From assembly GCA_016281495.1 (NCBI GenBank), contig JAEEIU010000018.1, forward strand, positions 1-64,000: DNA of 64,000 bases. The letters are read 5' to 3'. Shown piece by piece: positions 48,976-59,045 of this stretch. The stretch comes from Treponema sp. GTDB taxonomy: Bacteria; Spirochaetota; Spirochaetia; Treponematales; Treponemataceae. Under the pieces are notes generated by a model, which had not been told where the DNA came from, did not search any database, and saw only the letters and a list, made by a program, of their open reading frames with translations. The translations under genes were made by a program, and so were the position numbers. Within the stretch, counting starts at the first letter, position 1; the number at the start of each line of letters is the position of its first letter.

Positions 48976-50094
48976 TTATCCCAAATAATCCGCAGTAAAG
49001 GCATCGATGTCGGGATATCGCTTTGGTTTTATGCCGGCCTTTTTGTATTCCTCCAGGAATGAATCTAAAAGCAAGTCGAATTTTTGTGCGGTTTCATTCA
49101 GGTCATCGGGGTTGTAGGTTTCCAATCCGTCGTACTGTGCGATGTCCGTCATGCCGTAAAGCTCTTCTGCCATGCCGGTGAAATTGACAAGGCTCGTGTA
49201 TGCAAGATGCCTGTTCCCTGTGGAGGCGGCAAGGTGCATTTTGTTCCTCCAGTTGGAAAACATTTCCTCATAGGCTCCGGGAAGAACGTCGGCTGCCTTT
49301 TGCTTTTCGCATTCAAGTGATTTCTTAGCCTCATCAAATGTTGCGGTGCATTTTCCCATGAGATTGCACAGTGAGGATTTGATGTCTTCTATTTCGTTGG
49401 CAGAGATTACAGCTTCAATCAGATTTGTTAAATCCGATGGCCTTTTTTTCATTTCCGAAAGTTCTTCATAAATCCGCTTTGAGCTTTTTTTGAAATAGGT
49501 CTTGTTCAGCATGGCTAGGCTGTTTTCAAGGACAATCACCGTGGCACCGCTGTATTTCCTGCATTCCGGAAGTGCCGTGGATGTAACTGCCCGAGCGAAA
49601 AATGACTGCGCCTCCTTTAGCGATGATTCAGCTTTTTCAAAATCATCATTGGAGAAGGGTTGGTTGAGTTTTTCCCTTACGCTGTTACGGAGCGATTCAA
49701 GCTCTGTGCGGTACTTTTCGTCAGCGCAATATACTATGCGGCAGTCCATGAGTTTCCCGATGTTGGGGTGATTGTATTCCGCGTCGTTTTTGAGCGAGTC
49801 CCAGTTCGTGCAATAGATGTCATGTCCTACGTTCAGATCGTCCTGAATGAAACAGCTTGAAAGTTGCCATCCCCTGTCATCATTTATGAGTATGAGCAGG
49901 TCCAGGTCGGATTTCGCATGAACGTCTCCCGTGGCAAAAGAGCCGTATATTCCAATTAGTGCAATTGAGCCGGGGCAGATTTTCTTTTCCCTTTGAAGGA
50001 CAGCATCAATTATCTTTTGGTTTCTTTCTTCAAGTGGCTTTATATTGATTTCAGATTCCATGTTTTCTTCCATATCAAAAAATATTTTTGTCAC
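48976..50094 (-). CDS. nucleotidyltransferase domain protein (Pol beta superfamily), start possibly internal (50061 or 50073)
   Basis: GSIALIGIYGSFATGDVHAKSDLDLLILI. Confidence 0.75.
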   Translation of the reverse strand: MTKIFFDMEENMESEINIKPLEERNQKIIDAVLQREKKICPGSIALIGIYGSFATGDVHAKSDLDLLILINDDRGWQLSSCFIQDDLNVGHDIYCTNWDSLKNDAEYNHPNIGKLMDCRIVYCADEKYRTELESLRNSVREKLNQPFSNDDFEKAESSLKEAQSFFARAVTSTALPECRKYSGATVIVLENSLAMLNKTYFKKSSKRIYEELSEMKKRPSDLTNLIEAVISANEIEDIKSSLCNLMGKCTATFDEAKKSLECEKQKAADVLPGAYEEMFSNWRNKMHLAASTGNRHLAYTSLVNFTGMAEELYGMTDIAQYDGLETYNPDDLNETAQKFDLLLDSFLEEYKKAGIKPKRYPDIDAFTADYLG

Positions 50095-50122
50095 GCGGAT
50101 TCGAGATTACTAACGTAATCTC
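50088..50122 (+). repeat. single end of TTGTCACGCGG element with hairpin
   Basis: TTGTCACGCGGATTCGAGATTACtaacGTAATCTC. Confidence 0.6.
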
Positions 50123-50194
50123 CTGAAAAAAAGAGTGGAGGAAGATTTCTCAAATGTATTGAAAAACTTGCTCCACCCTTGAAAAGTCCTATGT

Positions 50195-52240
50195 TTATAG
50201 AACATTGATTTCGTCTGAAAGTTCCGCAAATGGTCCCGGCACGACATGGCTTCCGCGGTGGTTTCCGAAGAAGTCCCTGTTGAAGATGATGTCGCTTCCG
50301 TCGCGGCTTTCAAACCTCTGCTCAGGCTCAAATGCACATCCGAGTTTTTCCGTCGTTATGACACCGGTCGTAAAGTCTCCTATCAGGCTGGAAAGGTTTG
50401 TGGTCAGAAGGCCGTTCTTCAGGCTGATTTTTGCCTTTCCCTTTGCCACAAGATTTTCACCGTCATGCTTTGATACCGTGGCTCCGTTAAGGTATGCGTT
50501 GCCGTTTACCCATACAGGAAGATGTCCGAAGTGTGCGGTTGCAAGTTTTCCCATGTCAGGTTCCTTTCCAAAGTTGAAGAGTGAGATCCATTCGTCGTAG
50601 CTGGGGAAAATGTCGAAGGGGGCGGTTCCAACAACCTCGTAGTCTGCGTCTGTGGGCTTCTTGTCCTTGTTCTTTATCGCGTTCTGCTGAACGAAGATAT
50701 TGTTGTAGATCCTGTCGTCGCCGTGCAGTATCGTCATGAATCCCGCAACCTCTGTCCTGTGGCGGATGTGGTATGGAGTATAGCGCGGTTCCCTCTGGTC
50801 GTTTACGATGCTGTCAACTCCAGAATTAATCAGGCTGAATGAGCCTAAAATCAGGTTGTGCACCACACCGATTCCCTCACTTGGAATTGTGATTGAGGTT
50901 TTTGAAAGCAGGAGGTTGTTGTCGATGAGTGTTGGTCCGTGTCCTACTTCGATGAATACGTCGGTGGAGAACATTGCGCCCTTTGCCTGCTCAAATCCGT
51001 CCGGCCTCTGGTTATTGTACATGAGGTTTTGGGTAATCCTTGCGCCCTGTGCCTCCCAGTCAAGCCATACGCCCATGATGGTGTCGTGGATGTGGTTCCT
51101 CTGAATCAGGACGTCGATTGCGGCATGAAGCTTGATTCCTGCTGTTTCCGCTCCTCCAAGCTGCTGTGAGTTGCAGATGTGGTGGATGTGGCAGTCTTCT
51201 ATTGTAGAGAAAACGGCACCCATGCGTCCGACGATACCGGTCTGCTCGCAGTGGTGTACATGGCATCTTCGCACGATGTGGGATCCGATGTTTTCTTTTG
51301 TCCATCCGTGGTACTGTCCGCGGCAAACGGCGTCACGTTCCATCTGTGTGGGACTCTTGAGCCTCTTGGTGTAGAAGTACATGTCGTTTTCCCTGTCACG
51401 GTATTTTCCCAGGGAGATTCCACAACAGCGTGCATTGCAGACTTCCAAATCCTCCAGAATCCATCCCTTGCTCCAGTGCGGTCCGATGAGTCCGTCCTGA
51501 TATGAGGCGGGTGGGGCCCATGTGGTTGCTCCGTTGCAGATCTTGAATCCGCTCACTGTAATATAGTTGAGTCCGTTTTTCTTTGGCATGAAGCAGTTGC
51601 GCCTTGCAAGAACTTCAACTTCCTGCTTGTTGGGGTCCAGCCCCTTGAAGTTGCAGTAGAAGACGGTGTAGCGGCCTTCCTTTGTGTCCTTGTCCCATGC
51701 GTTTACGACGTATTCGGTTTTTTCTCCCTTGGGTTCCGGGGCCTCTCCTTCCTGCTGGCAGAACCACTTGAACTGAGATTCCTTTTGGTTCCATGCGTAG
51801 GGATCAGGCTTTCCCTCAAGGCATTCTTCTAGTGTGGTTGTCTCGTACATCATGAGGCCGTTCAATACTACGGAGCCTGTGTGCCTTACCGTGGGGGCAA
51901 AGTACCAGTCGCCGCAGACGTATGTGGTGTAGGGGTTGTAGCCGCCAAAAATGCCGTTGTCTATCTTTGCGGTCCAGACGTCGCCCTTGTATTTTTTCCA
52001 TCCCTTGAGTACTTCAGAGCCGCTGATTACTGCACCGAGCGGTTTTTCCGACTTGTATGTGATGCGGTTTTCTTCCGTGCCTCCAAAGCGCGGGACCACC
52101 TGTTCGCGGTAGATTCCCGGAGCCACACGTACTTCATCTCCAGCCTTTGCAATGGCAGCCGCCTCATTGATTGTCTTGAATGGAAGCTCCTTTGTTCCAT
52201 TTCCGTTTTTCTTCGTTTTTGCATTGACGAAATAAACCAT
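50195..52240 (-). CDS. right-handed parallel beta-helix protein (DUF1565-like), no obvious signal peptide
   Basis: MVYFVNAKTKKNGNGTKELPFKTINEAAAIAKAGDEVRVAPGIYREQVVPRFGGTEENRITYKSE; multiple HCEQTGI/IEDCHIHH-type rungs; internal start preferred over 52285. Confidence 0.8.
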   Translation of the reverse strand: MVYFVNAKTKKNGNGTKELPFKTINEAAAIAKAGDEVRVAPGIYREQVVPRFGGTEENRITYKSEKPLGAVISGSEVLKGWKKYKGDVWTAKIDNGIFGGYNPYTTYVCGDWYFAPTVRHTGSVVLNGLMMYETTTLEECLEGKPDPYAWNQKESQFKWFCQQEGEAPEPKGEKTEYVVNAWDKDTKEGRYTVFYCNFKGLDPNKQEVEVLARRNCFMPKKNGLNYITVSGFKICNGATTWAPPASYQDGLIGPHWSKGWILEDLEVCNARCCGISLGKYRDRENDMYFYTKRLKSPTQMERDAVCRGQYHGWTKENIGSHIVRRCHVHHCEQTGIVGRMGAVFSTIEDCHIHHICNSQQLGGAETAGIKLHAAIDVLIQRNHIHDTIMGVWLDWEAQGARITQNLMYNNQRPDGFEQAKGAMFSTDVFIEVGHGPTLIDNNLLLSKTSITIPSEGIGVVHNLILGSFSLINSGVDSIVNDQREPRYTPYHIRHRTEVAGFMTILHGDDRIYNNIFVQQNAIKNKDKKPTDADYEVVGTAPFDIFPSYDEWISLFNFGKEPDMGKLATAHFGHLPVWVNGNAYLNGATVSKHDGENLVAKGKAKISLKNGLLTTNLSSLIGDFTTGVITTEKLGCAFEPEQRFESRDGSDIIFNRDFFGNHRGSHVVPGPFAELSDEINVL

Positions 52241-52398
52241 AACCGAAAAATCCTCCTGTTTCGTTCCGGGGTCAGAAAAAAGCAAGACACAGCCGCCCCA
52301 GTAAACGATATTATAACACAGGATTTGGGAAGAGGAAAGTTGAAAGTTGAGAACTGAGAGTTGAAATTCTTGCCTAAATTTAGTATGATGTATTCAAT

Positions 52399-54051
52399 AT
52401 GAACATTATTGCAACAATCCTTCAGCTGGTGGGAAGCCTTGCCTTTTTGCTCTTCGGCATGAAAATGCTCAGTGACGGTATTCAAAAGAGTGCCGGCTCA
52501 AGATTGCAGGCCGCCCTTGGATTTATGACCGGCAACAGAATGCTGGCCTTCATTACGGGTTTGGTGCTTACGTTCATCATTCAGTCTTCCGGAGCCACTA
52601 CAGCAATGGAAGTAAGCTTCGTAAACGCGGGGCTCATGACCGTAAAGCAGTCTGTGGGCGTAACCCTGGGCGCTAACGTCGGTACCACCATAACCGCCTG
52701 GCTTGTGGTCTTTTTCGGCTTTAACTTTAAGATTTCGTCGTTTGCCATACCGATTTTCGGGCTGGGATACATAATCACCCTCTTCAAGAAATGGAAGAAG
52801 CAGGCCCTTGGTGAGGCAATCATGGGCTTCGGAATGCTCTTCATCGGTCTTAGCTGGCTGTCCGATACGATTGACCCGGACAACGGCACCCTCAACTTCC
52901 TGAGGCATTTTGCTGATTTTGGCGCCTGGAGCATTTTAATCGGAATTGTCGTGGGTATGCTGATAACTGCCTTGATTCACTCTTCATCAGCGGAAAGTGC
53001 GATCGTCATCACCATGGCATACAACAGGCTCATCCCCTGGGAATTTGCGGCGGCCCTGGTCATCGGAAGCAACATCGGCTCCACAATTGACGCTGTCCTT
53101 GCCTCCTTAAAGTCATCGGCTCCTGCAAAACGTGCGGCCCTTGTTCACGTCCTCTTTAACGTCGTTGTGGTTCTTGCGGCCTGCGTATTCTTCAACCCCT
53201 TCCTGAACCTGATAGACTTTATCGTTCCGGGAACCCCTGAGACCAACATCACCTATCACATAGCGGCCCTTCATACGGTGCTAAAGACGATTACGGCCCT
53301 CTTGTGCCTTCCCTTTACCGGACAAATCGCATGGCTTACGGAAAAGCTCATTCCCGAAACCGAGGATGCCGTTCCGACTGAATATGTATTTGAATTCAAC
53401 GAGACCGGCGGCCGTGAAAATGCGACCTCCTACATCGTTCGTGTGGAAAAAGAGATTCAGGACATGACGGTGCTTGTTACAAAAATGTTTGAGGGTGTAT
53501 CCAGTGGATTTAAAAACCGCGATGACAGTTTTATCGATAATAATATAGAAGAACTTACACGTCAGGAAGATTTTGCCGACCAGATGAAGGAACAGATTAC
53601 AAAGTACCTCATCAACTGCTCGCACTTGCCATTGAGCACGCATCAGATACGCAGCCTGAGCATAATGCAGCAGATAGTTGACGAACTTGAGGAAATGACC
53701 GACGACTGCTACAACGTGGCGCTCCTTCTTAAAAAATCGATTGACAACAAGATGGAGTTTGCACAGGAAGACATGGACCGTCTGGAACCGTATCTTGACC
53801 TGGCACGTCAGAGCATGTATTTTGTAAGCACGAACATCAACCAGCATCTGGACAAGGACAAGCTTTTGATTGCAAAGGAAATTGAAGCCCAGATTGATGT
53901 GTTCAGGCATAACCTGAAGCGTGTTGCACGAAAGCGTCTTGAAGCCGGTGCAAATGTAAAGACCGAGTTGCTTTACATCGACATTGTACGAAAGATAGAA
54001 AAGTTTGGAGACAGGGCCTACAGTATTGCAAATTCCCTGTCTGAGTTCTGA
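52399..54051 (+). CDS. Na/Pi cotransporter family protein with C-terminal PhoU-like domain
   Basis: GSLAFLLFGMKMLSDGIQKSAGSRLQ; TFIIQSSGATTAMEVSFVNAGL; LGANVGTTITAW. Confidence 0.9.
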   Translation: MNIIATILQLVGSLAFLLFGMKMLSDGIQKSAGSRLQAALGFMTGNRMLAFITGLVLTFIIQSSGATTAMEVSFVNAGLMTVKQSVGVTLGANVGTTITAWLVVFFGFNFKISSFAIPIFGLGYIITLFKKWKKQALGEAIMGFGMLFIGLSWLSDTIDPDNGTLNFLRHFADFGAWSILIGIVVGMLITALIHSSSAESAIVITMAYNRLIPWEFAAALVIGSNIGSTIDAVLASLKSSAPAKRAALVHVLFNVVVVLAACVFFNPFLNLIDFIVPGTPETNITYHIAALHTVLKTITALLCLPFTGQIAWLTEKLIPETEDAVPTEYVFEFNETGGRENATSYIVRVEKEIQDMTVLVTKMFEGVSSGFKNRDDSFIDNNIEELTRQEDFADQMKEQITKYLINCSHLPLSTHQIRSLSIMQQIVDELEEMTDDCYNVALLLKKSIDNKMEFAQEDMDRLEPYLDLARQSMYFVSTNINQHLDKDKLLIAKEIEAQIDVFRHNLKRVARKRLEAGANVKTELLYIDIVRKIEKFGDRAYSIANSLSEF

Positions 54052-54079
54052 TAGAAAAATAAAATTGGTGGTGGGAAAA

Positions 54080-54826
54080 ATGAAAAAAATACTTGCATGC
54101 TCTCTTATGGCACTCATGCTTTTTGGCTTTACATCATGTTCAAAGAAAAAGGAAAAGCGTTCTGCTCCGGCTGATTCTGATTTTCAGCAGGGAACTAACG
54201 TGTCTTCCGATGGCGAGGAGATTGTCAACTGGACTAACGAGCAGGGGTGCATCTGCGTCCTCTTTGGCGAAGGCTTTAACAGCGGAGAAGTATATGAGGA
54301 AATGCTGAACCGCCTTTCTTCCGTGTACGGCCTGGATTCCAACGGAGGGCTTTTGTATCCGATACTTTTCCCCGATGACCTTAAGGGCAAGATAGGCAAC
54401 CTTTATTCCCATCTGAATGACGTGGACATGCGTGGCCTGATTCTGCTGGGTGCTCCGGCTGGCACACACAATCAGCTTGCAAAATACATGGATCAGGATG
54501 GCGGAAGGACTTTCCCCGTGTTTTCTTTTTTTCCGCTGGATGACGTTTTGGGGCAGGAATATACATGCGACATTGTTCTGGAGTACGAAAGGAACGCCCA
54601 GGAACAGGTTGATTCAACGGAAGTGGAACAGAAGATAGACAAGGATGCGGAAGACATTGCATTCAAGGCAGTGCGTTACATGGCTCTGCTGAACGGTCCA
54701 CTTCCTATGAACGACCAGCTTAGGGAACACATTCAGAATATAGTGGGAGACAAGCAGATTAAGCGCTACGTTGACCATGACACAGGAATTCAGTCCATGA
54801 ACCATTATGTGCTGGAGCAGAAATAG
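54080..54826 (+). CDS. hypothetical lipoprotein
   Basis: MKKILACSLMALMLFGFTSCSKKK lipobox; start internal to ORF 54005..54826. Confidence 0.75.
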   Translation: MKKILACSLMALMLFGFTSCSKKKEKRSAPADSDFQQGTNVSSDGEEIVNWTNEQGCICVLFGEGFNSGEVYEEMLNRLSSVYGLDSNGGLLYPILFPDDLKGKIGNLYSHLNDVDMRGLILLGAPAGTHNQLAKYMDQDGGRTFPVFSFFPLDDVLGQEYTCDIVLEYERNAQEQVDSTEVEQKIDKDAEDIAFKAVRYMALLNGPLPMNDQLREHIQNIVGDKQIKRYVDHDTGIQSMNHYVLEQK

Positions 54827-55530
54827 TGGCGTTACCCGGTAGCTTTGAACAGTGCCAGTGCGGCATTCTGGGGGCGGAAGAAGACGTGCTTGCCCTTGCC
54901 CAAAAGAAAGAAGCCAACGCCCTTGTTGTTGCAGATTCTCACGGAAACACTCCAAGACTCAAGTCGATAATCGAACAGTGGGGAACGGATTCCGATGCAT
55001 TGATTTTTTGCGGGGACGGAATCAGGGACTTGTGTGCCATACTGGGAAATGCGGTTGAAGACAGGTCCTTTTCGCTTTGCATTCCACCGGTAATCGGCTT
55101 TGTGATGGGAAACAATGATTTTGACAGCTTTGTTGCGGTAAATCCACTCAGAAAGGAAGATGAAAGCCAGCCATATTATGTCGAGGTAAAGGTTCCTCCG
55201 GCATTGTGCATGAATATATGCGGAACGAATGTCTTTGTATCTCACGGCCACTATTACGGCGTTTACGGAAGTCCTGTTGCCCTGTGTGATGCGGCAAGGG
55301 AAAACGGTGCGACTCTGGCATTGTACGGACACACCCATGTCCCGAATGCAAGCTATATTGATGATGTGTATGCGGTAAATCCGGGAAGCTGTTCACTCCC
55401 AAGGATGGGTGAGCCTCCGACTTTTGCACGCCTGTTCTTTGCGCAGGGCAGGAAGATTCCGTTCTGTACGTTCTTCAAGCAGCAGGGTGGAAAATACGTT
55501 CCATACAAGCCGCTTGTAAGCCTTTGGTAA
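54826..55530 (+). CDS. YfcE family metallophosphoesterase
   Basis: ALVVADSHGNTPRLKSII ... FCGDGI ... VMGNND ... VSHGHYYGV ... LYGHTHVP ... NPGSCSLPR. Confidence 0.9.
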   Translation: MALPGSFEQCQCGILGAEEDVLALAQKKEANALVVADSHGNTPRLKSIIEQWGTDSDALIFCGDGIRDLCAILGNAVEDRSFSLCIPPVIGFVMGNNDFDSFVAVNPLRKEDESQPYYVEVKVPPALCMNICGTNVFVSHGHYYGVYGSPVALCDAARENGATLALYGHTHVPNASYIDDVYAVNPGSCSLPRMGEPPTFARLFFAQGRKIPFCTFFKQQGGKYVPYKPLVSLW

Positions 55531-55545
55531 AGGTTAAACGCAGTC

Positions 55546-57027
55546 CTAGCCGATGAGTGACTTGTTCTTCTTTGTGACAGGCTCGCTCGTTACGTCAACT
55601 CCCAGCTTCTTGAAAATCTTTCGGTCAACTTCACTAAGCATTACGGTTGTATGAACCTGACATCCTGACAATTCGGGAAGATGCTCCAGAGCCTTCTTGC
55701 AGTTTTCGTCGCTTAATGAAAGCATTGCGAGTGCGACCAGAACTTCGTCGGTGTGGAGCCTTGGGTTTTTGCCGCGGAGGTATGACACCTTCATGTTCTG
55801 GATTGGTTCTATCATGCGGGCGGGAATGAGCTTTACGCTGTGGTCGATTCCAGCCAGATGCTTTATTGCGTGAATGATGAGTGCAGCGCTTGTTCCCAGA
55901 AGGTCAGAGGTTTCGGATGTTACGATCGTGCCGTCGTTCAGTTCCATTGCAGAGCAGGGGAGGCCTGATTTTGCACCGCGTTCCTTTGCGGCAACCGTTA
56001 CCTTCCTGTCTTCGGTGGTAATCTTTGCCTGCTTCATCAAAAGTTCAATCTTGTTCACTTCGTCTTCGGTGGCCTTTCCTTCGGCAAGCAGGTTGAGCGT
56101 GTTGTAATATCGGCGGATGATTTCCTGCTTTGATGCAAAACAGCATGCCTCGTCGTCAACGATGCAGTAGCCGGCCATGTTTACGCCCATGTCTGTGGGA
56201 GACTTGTACGGGTTTTCGCCGTAGATTCCCTCGAATATGGCGTTGAGCACAGGGAAGATTTCTATGTCGCGGTTGTAGTTTACAGTTGTCTGACCGTATG
56301 CGTCCAGGTGGAACGGGTCGATCATGTTCACGTCGTTAAGGTCTGCCGTGGCGGCCTCGTATGCAAGGTTTACCGGATGCTTTAACGGAAGGTTCCAGAT
56401 GGGGAATGTCTCAAACTTTGCGTATCCAGCCTTGATTCCGCGCTTGTTCTCGTGGTAGAGCTGGCTTAGGCATGTTGCCATTTTTCCGCTTCCGGGACCA
56501 GGTGCCGTGACGACAACCAGAGGCCTTGTGGTTTCGATGTAGTCGTTCTTGCCGTAACCTTCGTCGCTGTCGATGAGGGCCACGTTTGTGGGATAGCCTT
56601 CGATTGTATAATGGTAGTAGGTCTTGATGTTCATCTTCTTGAGCCGTGAACGGAATGCCTTTGCAGCTTCCTGGCCCTTGTAGTGCGTGATGACGACGCT
56701 GCCCACCATGAGTCCGCGGTTCTGGAATTCATCCCTCAGGCGCAGTACGTCCTTGTCATAGGTGATGCCCAGGTCTCCGCGCACCTTGTTCTTTTCGATA
56801 TCCACCGCAGAGATGACTATTACGATTTCCGCATAGTCCGCCAGCTGCATGAGCATTTTGAGCTTTGAGTCGGGCTGGAACCCCGGCAGTACGCGTGAGG
56901 CATGGTAGTCGTCGAAAAGCTTTCCGCCGAATTCCAGATACAGCTTGTCGCCAAATTTGGCAATGCGTTCCTTAATGTGTTCTGATTGAATCTTAAGATA
57001 TTTGTCGTTATCGAATCCCGTTTTCAT
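55546..57027 (-). CDS. DUF1846 domain-containing protein
   Basis: GFDNDKYLKIQSEHIKERIAKFGDKLYLEFGGKLFDDYHASRVLPGFQPDSKLKML. Confidence 0.9.
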   Translation of the reverse strand: MKTGFDNDKYLKIQSEHIKERIAKFGDKLYLEFGGKLFDDYHASRVLPGFQPDSKLKMLMQLADYAEIVIVISAVDIEKNKVRGDLGITYDKDVLRLRDEFQNRGLMVGSVVITHYKGQEAAKAFRSRLKKMNIKTYYHYTIEGYPTNVALIDSDEGYGKNDYIETTRPLVVVTAPGPGSGKMATCLSQLYHENKRGIKAGYAKFETFPIWNLPLKHPVNLAYEAATADLNDVNMIDPFHLDAYGQTTVNYNRDIEIFPVLNAIFEGIYGENPYKSPTDMGVNMAGYCIVDDEACCFASKQEIIRRYYNTLNLLAEGKATEDEVNKIELLMKQAKITTEDRKVTVAAKERGAKSGLPCSAMELNDGTIVTSETSDLLGTSAALIIHAIKHLAGIDHSVKLIPARMIEPIQNMKVSYLRGKNPRLHTDEVLVALAMLSLSDENCKKALEHLPELSGCQVHTTVMLSEVDRKIFKKLGVDVTSEPVTKKNKSLIG

Positions 57028-57080
57028 ACGGAATTTTATTATAATTCAGATTGGAAAAAATGGCAAGTCGGAGAAAAACT

Positions 57081-57200
57081 ATAAAAATGTGTAAAAACAG
57101 GGGTAAAAATGCTATAAAAATGTGTAAAAATAGGCTAAAAAATCAATAAAAATGTGTAAAAATGGTTCTAAAACCCTTTATTTTTGTGTAAAAATCACAT
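57081..57200. promoter_or_regulatory. four direct TGTGTAAAAA repeats at 32-33 bp period upstream of DUF4143 ATPase
   Basis: TGTGTAAAAA at 57088, 57121, 57153, 57185. Confidence 0.75.
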
Positions 57201-57211
57201 AAAATATAAGC

Positions 57212-58510
57212 ATGTACAGAAAGGCGCTGATGAAACTGGCACAATGGAAATCCTCCTCCCATAGAAAACCTCTTGTTTTGCGTGGGGCACGTCAGGTTGG
57301 AAAAACCTGGCTTATGAAAGAATTTGGCCGATTAAATTACGAAAAGACTTTTTATTTCTCGTTTGAAAATGACAGCGAACTTGCAAAAATATTTGCAACA
57401 AATAAAGACCCCTATAGAATAATTTCGCTTTTGGGAACAATTAAAAATTCAAAAATCGAAAAAGAAAAACATCTGATTATTTTTGATGAAATTCAGGAAT
57501 GCCCAAATGCACTTAATTCGTTAAAATACTTTTGTGAAGATGCCAATGATTATCATGTAATAGCCGCAGGAAGTCTTCTTGGAACTTTTCTTTCAAGACC
57601 TATGAGCTATCCGGTTGGAAAAGTGAATCTGCTGAATGTTTATCCTATGGATTTTGAAGAATTCTTGGGAGCTGTTAATCAGCCACTTTTAAAATATTTG
57701 GAAGAAACTCCACCGGAAGAAATAATTTCCCTGCAGCATACGAAGCTTATTGAACAGTATCATGACTATCTGATAGTTGGCGGGCTTCCTGAATGTGTTT
57801 CAAGCTGGGCGGAAGAAAAAAATTCTGGGACAGTTATGCAGATTCAAAAAGAATTGTTGGCTTTGTATGAGAACGATATAACAAAGCATAACGGAAAAAT
57901 TGATGCAGGCAGAATTCTGCTGGTTTTCAGAAGTATTGTAACACAGCTTGCTAAAGAAAACGAAAAGTTTATTTACGGTTGTGTAAAGCAAGGTGCGCGT
58001 GCCCGCGAATTTGAAGTGGCTATAGAATGGCTTGTAAGTGCGAGTCTTGTACTTCGTGTTTATGATGTAAAAAAGCCTGAGCATCCGATAAAAGTTTTTG
58101 AGGATTTTTCAAGTTTTAAACTCTTCTTTTTTGATGTCGGATTGGCAAAATGTGCTGCTGAAGTTCAAAATAAACAGATTGTACTGGATTCTGATTTTCA
58201 GTTCAAAGGTGCGCTTACGGAAAACTATGTTCTGCAGCAGTTTCATGCGAATCTTGAAAATGATGTACATTATTATTCTCCTGCTCAGAATTACGAGGTA
58301 GATTTTCTTTTGCAAAACGAAATGCAGATAATACCTGTTGAATGTAAAGCCGGTGGAAACGTAACTTCCGCGAGCTTTAAGCGTTATCGCAGGGAGCAAA
58401 AGCCAGAGCTGGCAATAAGGTTTTCCCAGCTCCAATACAAAGAACAGGACGACATGATAAATGTTCCGCTGTACCTGGCAGACAAAATAAACGAAATTGT
58501 TTCAAAGTAA
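57212..58510 (+). CDS. AAA ATPase with DUF4143
   Basis: KPLVLRGARQVGKTWLMKEFGRLNYEKTFYFSFENDSEL; IFDEIQECPNALNSLKYFCEDANDYHVIAAGSLLG; C-terminal VDFLLQNEMQIIPVECKAG. Confidence 0.9.
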   Translation: MYRKALMKLAQWKSSSHRKPLVLRGARQVGKTWLMKEFGRLNYEKTFYFSFENDSELAKIFATNKDPYRIISLLGTIKNSKIEKEKHLIIFDEIQECPNALNSLKYFCEDANDYHVIAAGSLLGTFLSRPMSYPVGKVNLLNVYPMDFEEFLGAVNQPLLKYLEETPPEEIISLQHTKLIEQYHDYLIVGGLPECVSSWAEEKNSGTVMQIQKELLALYENDITKHNGKIDAGRILLVFRSIVTQLAKENEKFIYGCVKQGARAREFEVAIEWLVSASLVLRVYDVKKPEHPIKVFEDFSSFKLFFFDVGLAKCAAEVQNKQIVLDSDFQFKGALTENYVLQQFHANLENDVHYYSPAQNYEVDFLLQNEMQIIPVECKAGGNVTSASFKRYRREQKPELAIRFSQLQYKEQDDMINVPLYLADKINEIVSK

Positions 58511-59035
58511 GTTCCCGCTGATTTCGAGGTAGGGGTCGCCGGATTCTTCCAGCCATTGCATGATCTGGTTCTTGACGTTTTCTATCCTGCGGCGGGAGTT
58601 TTTGCCTCGGATGGCACATTCCCAGACAAGGCACACGCGCCAGCATTGGTCCTGGTAGTACTTTATGACCTGTTCGTCACGCTCCCTGTTGCACCTGAAT
58701 TTATTGCTCCAGAACTCCTGGTTGGACGAGGGAAAGCGGAAATAACGACAGCCTTCGTGTGCATACGTCGCATTTGCGCCGTTCGCATGAGAGGAAGCTA
58801 TTGGATGTCGGCTGGAGTCCCAGCCGTGCGCGTGCCAGAAGCAGCCGTTTATGAAGACTACGGCGTAGTAGCGGGGGAAGATTAGGTCGGGTTTCCCGGG
58901 GTAGCGTTTGTCGCAGATGCGGTACCTGAACCCTGCCCTGAACAGAGCGGAGCGGATCTGCTTTTCCGGCCTTGTGTCCTTTGACCGAATGTGAGACATC
59001 GCCTTGTGCCGTGATTCCGGAGATAAAACGTCCAT
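58502..59035 (-). CDS. vsr: very short patch repair endonuclease-like protein
   Basis: SPESRHKAMSHIRSKDTRPEKQIRSALFRAGFRYRICDKRYPGKPDLIFPRYYAVVFINGCFWHAH. Confidence 0.85.
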   Translation of the reverse strand: MDVLSPESRHKAMSHIRSKDTRPEKQIRSALFRAGFRYRICDKRYPGKPDLIFPRYYAVVFINGCFWHAHGWDSSRHPIASSHANGANATYAHEGCRYFRFPSSNQEFWSNKFRCNRERDEQVIKYYQDQCWRVCLVWECAIRGKNSRRRIENVKNQIMQWLEESGDPYLEISGNLL

Positions 59036-59045
59036 GGGGGAGATT

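Noticed and set aside
53281-54117. 278-aa minus-strand ORF
   Set aside because: Antisense to the Na/Pi cotransporter; no coding signal
57081-57200. Possible mini-CRISPR array
   Set aside because: Repeat core is about 10-17 bp, 'spacers' are low-complexity AT and similar to each other, no cas genes
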